Notes under the pieces: model-generated
Databases searched by the model: none
The model's input: the letters and a program-made list of their open reading frames with translations, nothing else
What the model was told of the DNA's origin: nothing
Program-made: the position numbers and the translations under genes
Shown here: positions 25,821 through 33,624 of the stretch, piece after piece
Layout: each line of letters begins with the position of its first letter
Numbering within the stretch: the stretch's first letter is position 1
DNA from: Stanieria cyanosphaera PCC 7437
GTDB taxonomy: Bacteria; Cyanobacteriota; Cyanobacteriia; Cyanobacteriales; Xenococcaceae
Assembly: GCF_000317575.1 (NCBI RefSeq)
Contig: NC_019765.1
Span: 245,297-309,296 of the forward strand
Reading direction: 5' to 3'
DNA length: 64,000 bases

Positions 25821-25863
25821 CTTTTGAGCTATGTGAATATATTGTTTATCTGGTTGGTTATGT

Positions 25864-27309
25864 TTATATGCCTAAATAAGTTAAGAGTTTTATTTTTAGT
25901 TCGGTGTCAACTGGATGGGGATAGCAACCGTTTTCAATTTGAGATAGACGAGAAGGTGAAATATGAAGCTCTTTAGCCATACTTCTCAAACTTTCTCCAC
26001 TGGCTTTACGAGCTTGTCTAATTTGTTTACCAAAAGCTAAAGAATTTTCATCAGTAGCTGCTTCTTCAGCTAATTTTTGTTTTTTATTTTCTTGAGAATA
26101 GACAGATATAGATTTTGTCGGGCGTTCGAGAGTTATTTCTGGTTGTTGTAGAGTACCATTGCACTTGAGCCAGATATCAAACCAACATTTTGGCTTATTG
26201 ATTTTGCTATCTGGAAGAACCCATTGAGGAACATTTAAGTCGTAGACAAAACTGTAGGGATGCTCAAAATTCGCCAAGATTTTAAATCCTCGGTCAAAGC
26301 TACGCTTTAAATTTAAAGCAATGTTACGCTCAACTTTAGCTATTTCTATTTCATTTTCATAACCAATATGTTTTAAAAGAGTCTCTATTTGATAATAATC
26401 TCTGTAACTATTGGATTGTAAAGCAAAAAGAGCAAAATAAGCCAATCTCAAAGCCATTTTTTCCTGGTAAGGATCGAGCTTTAGTGCTTCGCTAGTTAAA
26501 TATCCAAATTCTCGTAGATATTCATGACCAGCGAATTTTTCAAACCATAAACCAGGACGATAGGTGATTTCGATATCAATTAAAGGAGATTTACTATTAG
26601 TATTATCTCTAATAATGTCGGTGACACTGTAGATTTCCCACAAATTAGACCTTTCAATGGCAAATACTCCTTTGCTACGTATTCGCCATTCTTTGACCCA
26701 AACCTCTAGTCGCTTAAGCAAATATACATGATGGGCAATTTGTCTCAATCTTTCTTCTTTAGAAAAATAACGGGTAGGTTTATTGTTTATTTTCCGTTCT
26801 GCTTTAGGAATGTATCGTCTCTTTTTTTTATCTTCACCAAAGTCAGACAGTAGCTTAGAAGCTGATATTTTTATTTCTTCCTTCCAGGCTTCTGGTTTGC
26901 GGAAAGCAATGGCAGCTAAGGCATAATGTAATTTAAGGGTTTGTTCGCCAAATTGATGGGCAATTACTTCTTTGGTTTGATAAGCTACTTCGGCAAAGTC
27001 AGTCAGGTCAAATCTGTCTCGAATTTGTAACTCGACTCGACCAGAGGAAAAATCTTTTCCTCCGTTCAAGCTGTTATATCTTAATGCCCAAAAGTCCATT
27101 CCCGTGACTCCTGCTGTGTAAACCGTGTCAGTTATTGCACTACTAGGACATTCTTCGTAGAATCTATTCTGACACAGTTGTGCTTCTGTAGGCGATCTTG
27201 TTTCTTTTTTATAGATCTGAGAATTGGATTGACTCTTGATACTGGACTCATGAGAGTATTTCTTGTTTTTGCCTCTTTTGTTGCTAATTTTAGCGTCAGA
27301 ATGTCCCAT
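25864..27309 (-). CDS. Plasmid-associated protein with C-terminal XRE helix-turn-helix
   Basis: A 481-aa soluble protein. The first 60 residues are basic and of low complexity. The middle is helical, with blocks such as FWALRYNSLNGGKDF, KLHYALAAIAFRKPEAW and EYLREFGYLTSEALKLDPYQ. The last 55 residues form an XRE-type domain: GKQIRQARKASGESLRSMAK, then ISPSRLSQIENG. The gene sits on the other side of the iteron region from the replication protein, so a role in replication initiation or its control is likely but unproven. I do not recognise the central region as a named family. Confidence 0.6.
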   Translation of the reverse strand: MGHSDAKISNKRGKNKKYSHESSIKSQSNSQIYKKETRSPTEAQLCQNRFYEECPSSAITDTVYTAGVTGMDFWALRYNSLNGGKDFSSGRVELQIRDRFDLTDFAEVAYQTKEVIAHQFGEQTLKLHYALAAIAFRKPEAWKEEIKISASKLLSDFGEDKKKRRYIPKAERKINNKPTRYFSKEERLRQIAHHVYLLKRLEVWVKEWRIRSKGVFAIERSNLWEIYSVTDIIRDNTNSKSPLIDIEITYRPGLWFEKFAGHEYLREFGYLTSEALKLDPYQEKMALRLAYFALFALQSNSYRDYYQIETLLKHIGYENEIEIAKVERNIALNLKRSFDRGFKILANFEHPYSFVYDLNVPQWVLPDSKINKPKCWFDIWLKCNGTLQQPEITLERPTKSISVYSQENKKQKLAEEAATDENSLAFGKQIRQARKASGESLRSMAKELHISPSRLSQIENGCYPHPVDTELKIKLLTYLGI

Positions 27310-27550
27310 TGTTACGCCGAATATAGGAGAGTTAAAGTTTAGCTGGAGCTAATTACTTGTTTGTCTTAGCTAGCATTTGTCAGAATAAGCCACAAAAAAA
27401 AGCGAGAATGCCAGAATGAGCATAACGCAGAAATAAAATCTATATTTACTTTTTTGTTTTTTTTGCAGATTGGCTTAACAAAACCAATCAATAATTGGTT
27501 GCAATCGCAGTTTTTCGGCAGATTTACATTGGCTAAGTTGGCAGACAAAT

Positions 27551-27567
27551 ATTAAATCAGAATGAAA
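27551..27567 (-). promoter_or_regulatory. Degenerate copper-box direct repeat
   Basis: Minus-strand reading TTTCATTCTGATTTAAT matches the first half of the box fully and the second half at five of six bases. The nearest gene downstream on this strand is the XRE-type gene 240 bp away, and no good -10 follows, so it may be non-functional. The 295-bp gap around it (27310-27604) holds nothing else I can support. Confidence 0.35.
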
Positions 27568-27604
27568 TTTTTTAAGCTGATATCAAAAATTAACGTGGAA
27601 AACG

Positions 27605-27892
27605 TCAATGCCTTCTGCGTACTTTTTGTCTAATCTGGAGCCACATGATTATCCCCGTAACAACTAGCATTAGAACCCCAAAAGCATTAAGAAGAGGATA
27701 GATAAATTCCAAGTTAATCCGCCCAAATTTTCCTCGATGGAAATCTAATAGCCAGAGAAATTGCTCTCCTTTCCCCGTAATAACTGCCACTTGAAACAGA
27801 GAGCCAGTAATAGATGTTAATAGTATGGGAAAAAACATGATTGGCGCAAACCAAAAATGAATGTGGCGCAAGCGGGCTTTGTTAATTGCCAT
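27605..27892 (-). CDS. Small PepSY-type membrane protein
   Basis: A 95-aa membrane protein with an N-terminal helix (FAPIMFFPILLTSITGSLFQ) and a C-terminal helix (LLNAFGVLMLVVTGIIMWLQ). It follows the PepSY-associated TM pattern, RHIHFWFAPIM with the LTSITGS turn and LLDFHRGKF, including His residues that bind haem or metal in larger relatives such as ferric reductase-like proteins. It is shorter than the classical family, with only two helices. It is the last gene of the leftward copper cluster, 38 bp after the Met/His-rich gene, so they probably share the promoter at 28419. Confidence 0.7.
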   Translation of the reverse strand: MAINKARLRHIHFWFAPIMFFPILLTSITGSLFQVAVITGKGEQFLWLLDFHRGKFGRINLEFIYPLLNAFGVLMLVVTGIIMWLQIRQKVRRRH

Positions 27893-27930
27893 GATTGGTT
27901 ATTTTTAGTACGCAATTGCTAATTTATAGT

Positions 27931-28371
27931 TTATTTATGAAACCATCTTTTAAGAGCAAACAGTAGAAAAGGACTCGCTACCAGCAAAGCAAAGAGAGAT
28001 TCCCCCATAATAGGTAGCGGACTGGTAGGTATAGATTGTGATGTTGTAATCTGGGGGTTGGGAACTGGAGCTATTGTTTCGTTTTCAGTAATAGTAGGTT
28101 GTTCTTCAGTAGTTTTTGGAGAGTCAACCAAACTTTCTCGATCTGAAGACATCTGTGGTGTATCATGATCCATTTCTGACATATCATGGTTCATGGATGA
28201 ATTATGAGAAGGTGATTGCTGGTTATTTATTGTTTGCGGTCGCTCTTGACTTTCTACTTTATCTGAATGACCACTATGAGCTAGTAAAGGTTTTGTTTGT
28301 AAGCTCAGTCCTGCTATACTCACAAAACTAATAAGAGAAGTATTGATTGTTGTCAAAATACGTTGAGTCAT
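27931..28371 (-). CDS. Secreted Met/His-rich metal-binding protein with C-terminal anchor
   Basis: A 146-aa protein with a signal peptide (about 1-31, ending KPLLA). A hydrophilic part carries likely copper ligands: HSGHSD and NHDMSEMDHDTPQM. A single helix (GESLFALLVASPFLLFALKR) ends in a basic tail, which would anchor the C-terminus in the plasma membrane. I know no named family; it resembles other Met/His-rich periplasmic copper buffers. A good copper box lies 48 bp upstream of its start, so it has its own regulated promoter within the leftward cluster. Confidence 0.65.
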   Translation of the reverse strand: MTQRILTTINTSLISFVSIAGLSLQTKPLLAHSGHSDKVESQERPQTINNQQSPSHNSSMNHDMSEMDHDTPQMSSDRESLVDSPKTTEEQPTITENETIAPVPNPQITTSQSIPTSPLPIMGESLFALLVASPFLLFALKRWFHK

Positions 28372-28418
28372 AATTTACCTTTGTCTGAGGATTGCATTTA
28401 CCAAGTTGACAAAAAAAA

Positions 28419-28435
28419 ATGAAATTAGGATGACA
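28419..28435 (-). promoter_or_regulatory. Copper-box direct repeat
   Basis: Minus strand TGTCATCCTAATTTCAT, 48 bp before the start of the Met/His-rich protein gene, in its orientation. Both half-sites fit T(T/G)TCAT. Confidence 0.7.
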
Positions 28436-28487
28436 TGGGAAGATTATACAGTCAGGATGGAAAGTCTAAAGCAACGATGAAAACAGT

Positions 28488-29459
28488 TCAGAACAAGAGC
28501 CTCAAACCACCGACAAAAGAAAAGTTATCCGTACTCTCACCTTCTTCTTCTGCTAGCTCCGCAGTGTCGCCAAATTTGCGCGTCCAGTTAATACCAACAT
28601 AGGGGGCAAATTTACGACTGATTTCGTAGCGCAATCGTAATCCTAGCTCAAGATCGTTGAGTCCCGAACCAACACCAAATTCTTCTACTTTTTGAATAGC
28701 AATATTGGTTTCAAATTCGGGTTGTAAAATTAATCGTTGAGAGAGAAGTAACTGGTATTCAGCACTGAATCTTGCGGAAACATCCCCATCTTGACTGACA
28801 AAAAGAGAACCATCCACTTCAAAGAGATAGGGAGCTAAACCTTGAATACCAATAACTCCAGAAGCCCTTCCTGGTCCACCATCAGAACTATATACCTGGT
28901 CGTATTTTATTCCAGCTTGAAAATCCCAGTAAGGAGCGATTAATTTACCATAAAGGAGTTGTAGCTCGGCTTCTCCATCACCGCTTTCTAAACCAACATC
29001 TCCTTCCGTTTTAATCCAAAGTCTTTGATAGTCACCTCCAATCCAGCTTAGAGCATCCCAATTGAAGGTATCTTCCCCATCATTGCCACGAAACTCCAGT
29101 TGATCGACCAATAGCAGCCAAAATATTTGACTATCTTCTACAGGTTCGGGCCATTTTTCTTCGTCAATGCTCTCAGAAGTTTGATTATGGCGCTGTGATA
29201 ACTGCCATTGTTCATAGTTGACAATTTTAACAGCAGGTTCGATGGATTCGTTGATTAAAAAGCTTTCGGTTAATTTTGGCAGTTTATTTTCTGGTGGCGT
29301 GTCAGAATTATCTACTTCCAAGTTAAATGTTTCGATGCTGACTTCTGTTTTAAGCTGTGGCAATTCCCCTGCTTGTATTGCTGGAGCATAAGCCAAAACG
29401 CTGATTATACCTAGTAATCCAGTAAGAGTGGAACGGTAATCTGTACTGTTATTTTTCAC
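28488..29459 (-). CDS. copB: CopB-type copper resistance outer-membrane protein
   Basis: A 323-aa protein of the CopB/PcoB family, which forms an outer-membrane beta-barrel that binds copper. The N-terminus has a signal peptide. The family core begins around FWLLLVDQLEFRGNDGEDTF, then NWDALSWIGGDYQRLWIKTE. Beta-strand-rich segments follow, up to APYVGINWTRKFGDTAELA, and the protein ends in GGLRLLF with a C-terminal Phe as in barrels. It starts with GTG directly after the stop of the multicopper oxidase gene (TAG then GTG), so the two are translationally coupled, as in classical copAB/pcoAB. Confidence 0.9.
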   Translation of the reverse strand: MKNNSTDYRSTLTGLLGIISVLAYAPAIQAGELPQLKTEVSIETFNLEVDNSDTPPENKLPKLTESFLINESIEPAVKIVNYEQWQLSQRHNQTSESIDEEKWPEPVEDSQIFWLLLVDQLEFRGNDGEDTFNWDALSWIGGDYQRLWIKTEGDVGLESGDGEAELQLLYGKLIAPYWDFQAGIKYDQVYSSDGGPGRASGVIGIQGLAPYLFEVDGSLFVSQDGDVSARFSAEYQLLLSQRLILQPEFETNIAIQKVEEFGVGSGLNDLELGLRLRYEISRKFAPYVGINWTRKFGDTAELAEEEGESTDNFSFVGGLRLLF

Positions 29460-31376
29460 CTAGCTTGCCTCCAGAGGGCGATCGACAACAGCTACGGTAC
29501 GAAACATCCCGATCTCCATGTGGTAGAGCAAATGACAGTGAAATGCCCATTTACCTGGCGCATCGACGTTAACTTCTACAGGTAGCCTTTCAGCAGGTTT
29601 GACATTGATTGTATGTTTGCGGGGTTTATATTCTCCTGCGCCATTATCTAATTCCATCCACATTCCGTGTAGATGAATTGGATGTTCCATCATGGTGTCG
29701 TTGACAAAGATTAAGCGCAGTCGTTCTCCATTGTAAAATGTGATTTCTTTGTTTTCTGAATATTTCTTACCATCAAATGACCACATATACCTTTCCATGT
29801 TGCCAGTAAGATGTAATTCTAGTTCTCGTTCTGGTTTTCTTTGGTCAGAACCTGGCTTTAAACTTCGCAAATCAGTATAAACTAAGACGCGAGTTCCCGT
29901 ATTTTCTAAACCAACACCAGGTTCATTTAACCGACTTTTTACCATCATTGGCACTGCTGCATTTCCTAAACCATGATCGTCAGAACCGTGAGGAACTCCT
30001 GTATCCTTACCTGACATATCGGGATTCATAGTAGAACTACCATTCATGCTCGACATATCGTGGTTCATGTTGGAATTACCATTCATGCTCGACATATCGT
30101 GATTCATGTTGGAATTACCATTCATGCTTGACATATCGTGATTCATGTTGGAATTACCATTCATGCTTGACATATCGTGATTCATGTTGGAATTACCATT
30201 CATGCTTGACATATCGTGATTCATAGTAGAACTACCATTCATGCTTGACATATCGTGATTCATACCTGATGATCCGTGATCCATTCCCATATCTGCCATA
30301 CTCCGCAATGGACGTTCGCGACGTTCGGGTAGAGACGCGCTTAGTCCCTCACGAATTGCTAATGTGCCACGAGCATAGCCACTGCGATCCATCGTTTCTG
30401 CAAAAATAGTATAAGCTTGCTCTTGTTGAGGCTCTACAATCACATCATAAGTTTCGGCAACACCAATACGGAATTCATCGACAGCTACTGGTTGTACATT
30501 TTGACCGTCTGCTTGCACGACAGTCATTTTGAGTCCAGGAATGCGAACATCGAAGAAAGTCATTGCAGCAGCGTTAATAAAGCGAAGTCGTACTTTATTA
30601 CCAGGTTGAAAGAGTCCAGTCCAGTTGGAATCTGGTGCCAAACCGTTCATTAAATAGGTGTAGGTTGCTCCAGTAACATCGGCGATATCGGTAGGATCCA
30701 TTCGCATCCCCTTCCATGCCCAATCTTCGGATAAATTAGCGATGGTTCTTCGTTGATAATTGTAGTAAGCAGGCATTTTTTTGAGATTGGCAAGAATATG
30801 GTGGGGATTTTCAAAAGTCCAATCGGAAAGCATGACGACATAATCTCGGTTATACTCAAAAGGTTCGGGTTCATTTGGGTCAACAATAATCGGACCAAAA
30901 TGCCCCAGTTGTTCTTGCATTCCACTGTGACTGTGATACCAATAAGTGCCACTTTGGGTGACGGGGAATTGATAGGTAAAAGTTTCTCCTGGTTTAATCC
31001 CTGCAAAACTTACACCAGGTACTCCATCCATATTGGGAGGAAGAATAATGCCATGCCAGTGAATTGATGTATCTTCCTCTAACTGATTTGTAACCTGAAT
31101 CGTTGCTGTCTGACCTTCCTTAAGACGTACCAAAGGTCCGGGTATCGAGCCGTTAACTGTCAAAGAAGAGGCACTTTTTCCTGCAATTGGGAGTTTGGTT
31201 TTTTGAATTTTTAAGTCAATGGGATCGGAATATTCAAATTTAGTTTTTGACTTGTTTGCAGCAACGACTGGTTTGACATATGCGGGGAGAAGGCTATCGA
31301 GTCCCAGTGCTACGCTCATTCCAGCAGTGAAACGGATAAAGTTTCGTCTATTGAATGTACTAGATTTATTGTTCAT
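29460..31376 (-). CDS. copA: CopA/PcoA-type multicopper oxidase
   Basis: A 638-aa periplasmic multicopper oxidase of the copper-resistance type. It is probably exported by the Tat system: NRRNFIRF at residues 9-16 precedes a hydrophobic stretch. Copper ligands are visible in SIHWHGI (about 104-110), YWYHSHSGMQEQ (146-155), HPIHLHGM and HCHLLYHMEIGMF near the C-terminus, so type 1, 2 and 3 sites look complete. Between the second and third cupredoxin domains (about 365-460) is a Met/His-rich insert built from 13-residue repeats. Such enzymes oxidise Cu(I) to Cu(II) and sequester copper. It lies between the Met-rich gene at 31543 and copB in one leftward operon. Confidence 0.93.
   Translation of the reverse strand: MNNKSSTFNRRNFIRFTAGMSVALGLDSLLPAYVKPVVAANKSKTKFEYSDPIDLKIQKTKLPIAGKSASSLTVNGSIPGPLVRLKEGQTATIQVTNQLEEDTSIHWHGIILPPNMDGVPGVSFAGIKPGETFTYQFPVTQSGTYWYHSHSGMQEQLGHFGPIIVDPNEPEPFEYNRDYVVMLSDWTFENPHHILANLKKMPAYYNYQRRTIANLSEDWAWKGMRMDPTDIADVTGATYTYLMNGLAPDSNWTGLFQPGNKVRLRFINAAAMTFFDVRIPGLKMTVVQADGQNVQPVAVDEFRIGVAETYDVIVEPQQEQAYTIFAETMDRSGYARGTLAIREGLSASLPERRERPLRSMADMGMDHGSSGMNHDMSSMNGSSTMNHDMSSMNGNSNMNHDMSSMNGNSNMNHDMSSMNGNSNMNHDMSSMNGNSNMNHDMSSMNGSSTMNPDMSGKDTGVPHGSDDHGLGNAAVPMMVKSRLNEPGVGLENTGTRVLVYTDLRSLKPGSDQRKPERELELHLTGNMERYMWSFDGKKYSENKEITFYNGERLRLIFVNDTMMEHPIHLHGMWMELDNGAGEYKPRKHTINVKPAERLPVEVNVDAPGKWAFHCHLLYHMEIGMFRTVAVVDRPLEAS
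30025..30265 (-). repeat. 39-bp coding tandem repeats (Met-rich insert)
   Basis: Six near-identical 39-bp units encode MNHDMSSMNGNSN or the variant ending GSST, followed by a partial unit MNPDMSGKD. The central four units are almost identical at DNA level, so unit number can probably change by slippage or recombination. Confidence 0.88.
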
Positions 31377-31478
31377 TAAAGTTATAACTCGATAAAGATA
31401 AAGCGATCGAGTGAAGCGTTTGAGAAAATTTTGAAATTAAACTAATAACTTGAGCATAGCTTTGCTGATTTGGCTATT

Positions 31479-31517
31479 TATTTGTCTATAGATAGAACAG
31501 AACATAATAGACAAATA
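31479..31517 (-). promoter_or_regulatory. 11-bp inverted repeat between the Met-rich gene and the oxidase gene
   Basis: TATTTGTCTAT (31479-31489) and ATAGACAAATA (31507-31517) are perfect complements with a 17-nt loop. They lie within the 166-bp gap between two genes of the presumed operon. It could be an RNA stem that tunes expression of the downstream oxidase gene or an operator. It is not followed by a T run, so it is not a standard terminator. Confidence 0.5.
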
Positions 31518-31542
31518 GACAGGATAAGCTTTTAGAAGCTAT

Positions 31543-31893
31543 CTATTTAGCTGGCATTGGCGAATTGTTTGGCATTGGCATCTCATCCTCTCCAGAATTC
31601 ATCATCTGTTCGTGATTCATCTCTGTATTAGAGTTATCGTCGCACTGTTGCATCGACATTTGGTGTTCTTCTGCACTCATCTGTTCGTGATTCATCTCTG
31701 CATTGGAGTTGTTGTCACATTCCTGCATAGGCTTTGATTTTTCATCAGAATTCATCATTTGTTCATGGTTCATTTGGGATTCATCATTATTTTGGTTGGT
31801 TGATTCTGCTGAAGCTATTCCATTACCAATCCCTACAGCTACAGCCGTAAACATTGCCATTGCTATTAGTCTTACCTTTGAATTAACGTGCAT
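31543..31893 (-). CDS. Secreted Met/Asp-rich copper-binding protein
   Basis: A 116-aa protein with a signal peptide (about 1-28, ending GIASA). The rest consists of related units, MNHEQMMNS, MQECDNNSNAEMNHEQM and MQQCDDNSNTEMNHEQM, giving many Met, His, Cys and acidic ligands. It resembles small periplasmic copper buffers such as CopM in role but I see no clear homology. It is the first gene of the leftward copper operon, and a perfect copper box lies 61 bp upstream, so expression should rise with copper. Confidence 0.7.
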   Translation of the reverse strand: MHVNSKVRLIAMAMFTAVAVGIGNGIASAESTNQNNDESQMNHEQMMNSDEKSKPMQECDNNSNAEMNHEQMSAEEHQMSMQQCDDNSNTEMNHEQMMNSGEDEMPMPNNSPMPAK

Positions 31894-31953
31894 ATGTCTA
31901 TCTTTATAAAAAAGCTAAGAAGTTTTCATACTTTCCAATTATTGATGATAAAA

Positions 31954-31970
31954 ATGAAATCAGCATGAAA
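31954..31970 (-). promoter_or_regulatory. Copper-box direct repeat (perfect)
   Basis: Minus strand TTTCATGCTGATTTCAT, both half-sites TTTCAT, 61 bp before the Met-rich gene and in its direction. A TATGAA hexamer follows about 22 nt downstream as a possible -10. Confidence 0.8.
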
Positions 31971-32039
31971 TTAGATTTACTTTAGATTTTATTTATCTGT
32001 TTGGAAAAGGTTTTGATAGCTTTGATGGTATTTTTTTGT

Positions 32040-32123
32040 CTATATCTTTCGACAGGTTTTTAAAAATATTAGTTAGCTATTGTCGATTCGGAAAAAAAAC
32101 TTTATATCGTCCGAAAGATATAG
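32040..32123. repeat. 12-bp inverted repeat in the divergent copper intergenic region
   Basis: CTATATCTTTCG (32040-32051) and CGAAAGATATAG (32112-32123) are perfect complements 60 nt apart. They lie midway between the two divergent copper boxes at 31954 and 32144. They might be paired binding sites for a second regulator or a long-range hairpin. Confidence 0.6.
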
Positions 32124-32143
32124 TTTTAATCAAAGCTTAACAA

Positions 32144-32160
32144 TGTCATTCAAATGTCAT
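32144..32160 (+). promoter_or_regulatory. Copper-box direct repeat
   Basis: TGTCATTCAAATGTCAT, two identical TGTCAT half-sites. TATAGG follows 22 nt downstream as a possible -10, giving a leader of about 130 nt before the DUF2808 gene. A small dyad TATATCC/GGATATA lies between box and -10. Confidence 0.75.
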
Positions 32161-32322
32161 TTTTATATCCGAATATTGGATATATAGGCTACAGACAAAA
32201 AAAGTTAAAACTGCCGATCGCAAACTTTAGCGTTTTTCAGAGTTCGACGATACCAGTAAATCTGGCTCTCTTTATTTTGTAGTCTTGGCAAAATATTTTA
32301 TTCAATAATCGTGAGGTTTATA

Positions 32323-32889
32323 ATGACCAAATCACTTATAAAGTTTTCCCTGGCTAGCATTGCTTTAATTGCTGGGGCTATCTTACCTATATCTTTATCT
32401 ACTAATCCAGTTTCAGCAGTCGAGTTACCTAATGGAGAGGTTGCTTTTAGCAAAGGTCCACGTCTGACTAGAGCAGCTACTACCTCTAGAAGTAGAAACA
32501 GCCCGATCGCAACTTACCAATTCACTATTGAAGTACCTGAAGATGCTCAAGAAGCTTTAGGTTCAGTAGTAATCCAGCAAAGAAGTGGAGGCGATACAGT
32601 TACGTTTAAAGATGATAAAAGCTCTGCTTTTTTCGGTGATAGTTTAGCTGGCGGTTCTGATGTTTCTCTCGCTGCTGTGGGCGGTGATATCGAGCAGCAG
32701 CCTGGTGAGGCAATAGTCGTATTTGACCAGCCAATTGAGCCAGGAAATACGGTAACGGTAAGGGTAAAACCAAAACGTAATCCCTCATCTGCGGGAGGGT
32801 ATCAGTTTGGCGTTACTGCTTATCCCGAAGGTGAAAATAGTCGTGGACTGTACTTAGGTTCTAGACGCATCAATATTAACAACGACTAA
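32323..32889 (+). CDS. DUF2808 secreted protein
   Basis: A 188-aa protein with a signal peptide (about 1-32, ending PVSA) and a single beta-rich domain. The domain carries the DUF2808 pattern: ATYQFTIEVPEDAQEALGSV, FDQPIEPGNTVTVRV and YQFGVTAYPEGENSRGLYLG. I chose ATG 32323, preceded by GTGAGG, over an upstream GTG. DUF2808 proteins are common in cyanobacteria and their role is unknown. The copper box upstream, the position opposite the copper operon and a second DUF2808 gene next to a response regulator suggest an envelope role in metal stress. Confidence 0.8.
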   Translation: MTKSLIKFSLASIALIAGAILPISLSTNPVSAVELPNGEVAFSKGPRLTRAATTSRSRNSPIATYQFTIEVPEDAQEALGSVVIQQRSGGDTVTFKDDKSSAFFGDSLAGGSDVSLAAVGGDIEQQPGEAIVVFDQPIEPGNTVTVRVKPKRNPSSAGGYQFGVTAYPEGENSRGLYLGSRRININND

Positions 32890-32924
32890 TTTACAAAAAT
32901 AAAGAAAAAAAGGAAAAATAAAAA

Positions 32925-33266
32925 ATGAAAACTACACTTTTAATGAGCTTGTCAGCTTTGACTCTATCTCTAATGGCTACCCCTACATTAGCTAAAGAGA
33001 TCTCCCAGAACAATCTGGGATCGACTGATAGCATTGTAGAAATTACACCTTTCGATCTGGTTTATAGAGCTTATCAGGGTGATTTTACCAATTCAGGAAT
33101 TCCAGGATACGCTAAATTTATCACGGCAGTCAATACAGGAAAAGTCAAAGCTGAAGATTTGGTTGAAAAAGCGATCTCCAAAAGAAGGTTAGCACCAGAA
33201 ACCATAGACGATCGCGGGTACATTAATAGTGTCAATAGACTCATGCAGACATTGGATGAAAACTGA
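32925..33266 (+). CDS. Secreted conserved cyanobacterial protein
   Basis: A 113-aa protein with a signal peptide (about 1-23, ending TLA). The mature part has TPFDLVYRAYQGDFTNSGIP, GYAKFITAVNTGKVKAEDLV, then KRRLAPETIDDRGYINSVN. This pattern is shared by small periplasmic proteins of unknown function in many cyanobacteria. It follows the DUF2808 gene by 35 bp and should share its copper-box promoter. No metal-ligand cluster is evident. Confidence 0.6.
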   Translation: MKTTLLMSLSALTLSLMATPTLAKEISQNNLGSTDSIVEITPFDLVYRAYQGDFTNSGIPGYAKFITAVNTGKVKAEDLVEKAISKRRLAPETIDDRGYINSVNRLMQTLDEN

Positions 33267-33332
33267 TGACACAATTAGCTCGATTCGACCGTGTCTGAGT
33301 CCGACCTGTGTATCTAACCTAAACCATTTACG

Positions 33333-33349
33333 TGTCATCGTGATTTCAT
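33333..33349 (+). promoter_or_regulatory. Copper-box direct repeat
   Basis: TGTCATCGTGATTTCAT, about 65 bp after the preceding stop. A second box follows at 33507. No protein gene begins between them; a terminator-like hairpin does (33418-33480). Confidence 0.65.
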
Positions 33350-33417
33350 ATTTACCTGTCAGACTAGAGGGGGATGTTAATTCTTAAGTCTTAATATCCT
33401 CACACATTAATAAATAA

Positions 33418-33480
33418 ACTTCAGTGATTTTCTACTAGCTAAAGATTTAAAAAGCTTGGGGAATTTCACTGAGTTTTTTT
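33418..33480 (+). terminator. Terminator-like hairpin before the porin promoter
   Basis: ACTTCAGTGA (33418-33427) pairs with TCACTGAGT (33466-33474) with one bulged base and is followed by a run of seven T. It could end the DUF2808 operon or a short transcript starting at the 33333 box. The loop is long (38 nt). Confidence 0.5.
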
Positions 33481-33506
33481 ATGTTTTTTGGCAATACTAT
33501 TCCAAA

Positions 33507-33523
33507 TGTCATTCTAATTTCAT
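33507..33523 (+). promoter_or_regulatory. Copper-box direct repeat upstream of the porin
   Basis: TGTCATTCTAATTTCAT, with TAAAGA 20 nt downstream as a possible -10, 101 bp before the porin start. The sequence after this box (GTGAGATTTTGAAG) closely matches that after the 35765 box (GTGAGATTTTTAAG), so these promoters are duplicates. Confidence 0.75.
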
Positions 33524-33624
33524 TTTGTTGTGAGATTTTGAAGTAAAGAAACCTCGGTGTAATTCTCATTTTAAAAGTTAAATTGAGAACTGAGTTTTTT
33601 GGTGTGATTCAGTGTGAGGAAATA

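Larger units (their letters stand above)
25187..25863. other. Predicted plasmid origin region (gene-free)
   Basis: About 680 bp without a gene between the replication protein and the XRE-type gene. It contains four 21-bp tandem repeats, several direct and inverted copies of a GTGTTTAGGAG motif, a rightward terminator hairpin and AT-rich stretches. This combination, next to a Rep-type gene, is what an iteron-controlled origin looks like. The exact start of replication cannot be seen. Confidence 0.65.

Noticed and set aside
27366..27548. 60-codon minus-strand frame before the XRE gene
   Set aside because: No conserved motif, no ribosome-binding site and a non-ATG start; most likely chance in AT-rich DNA.
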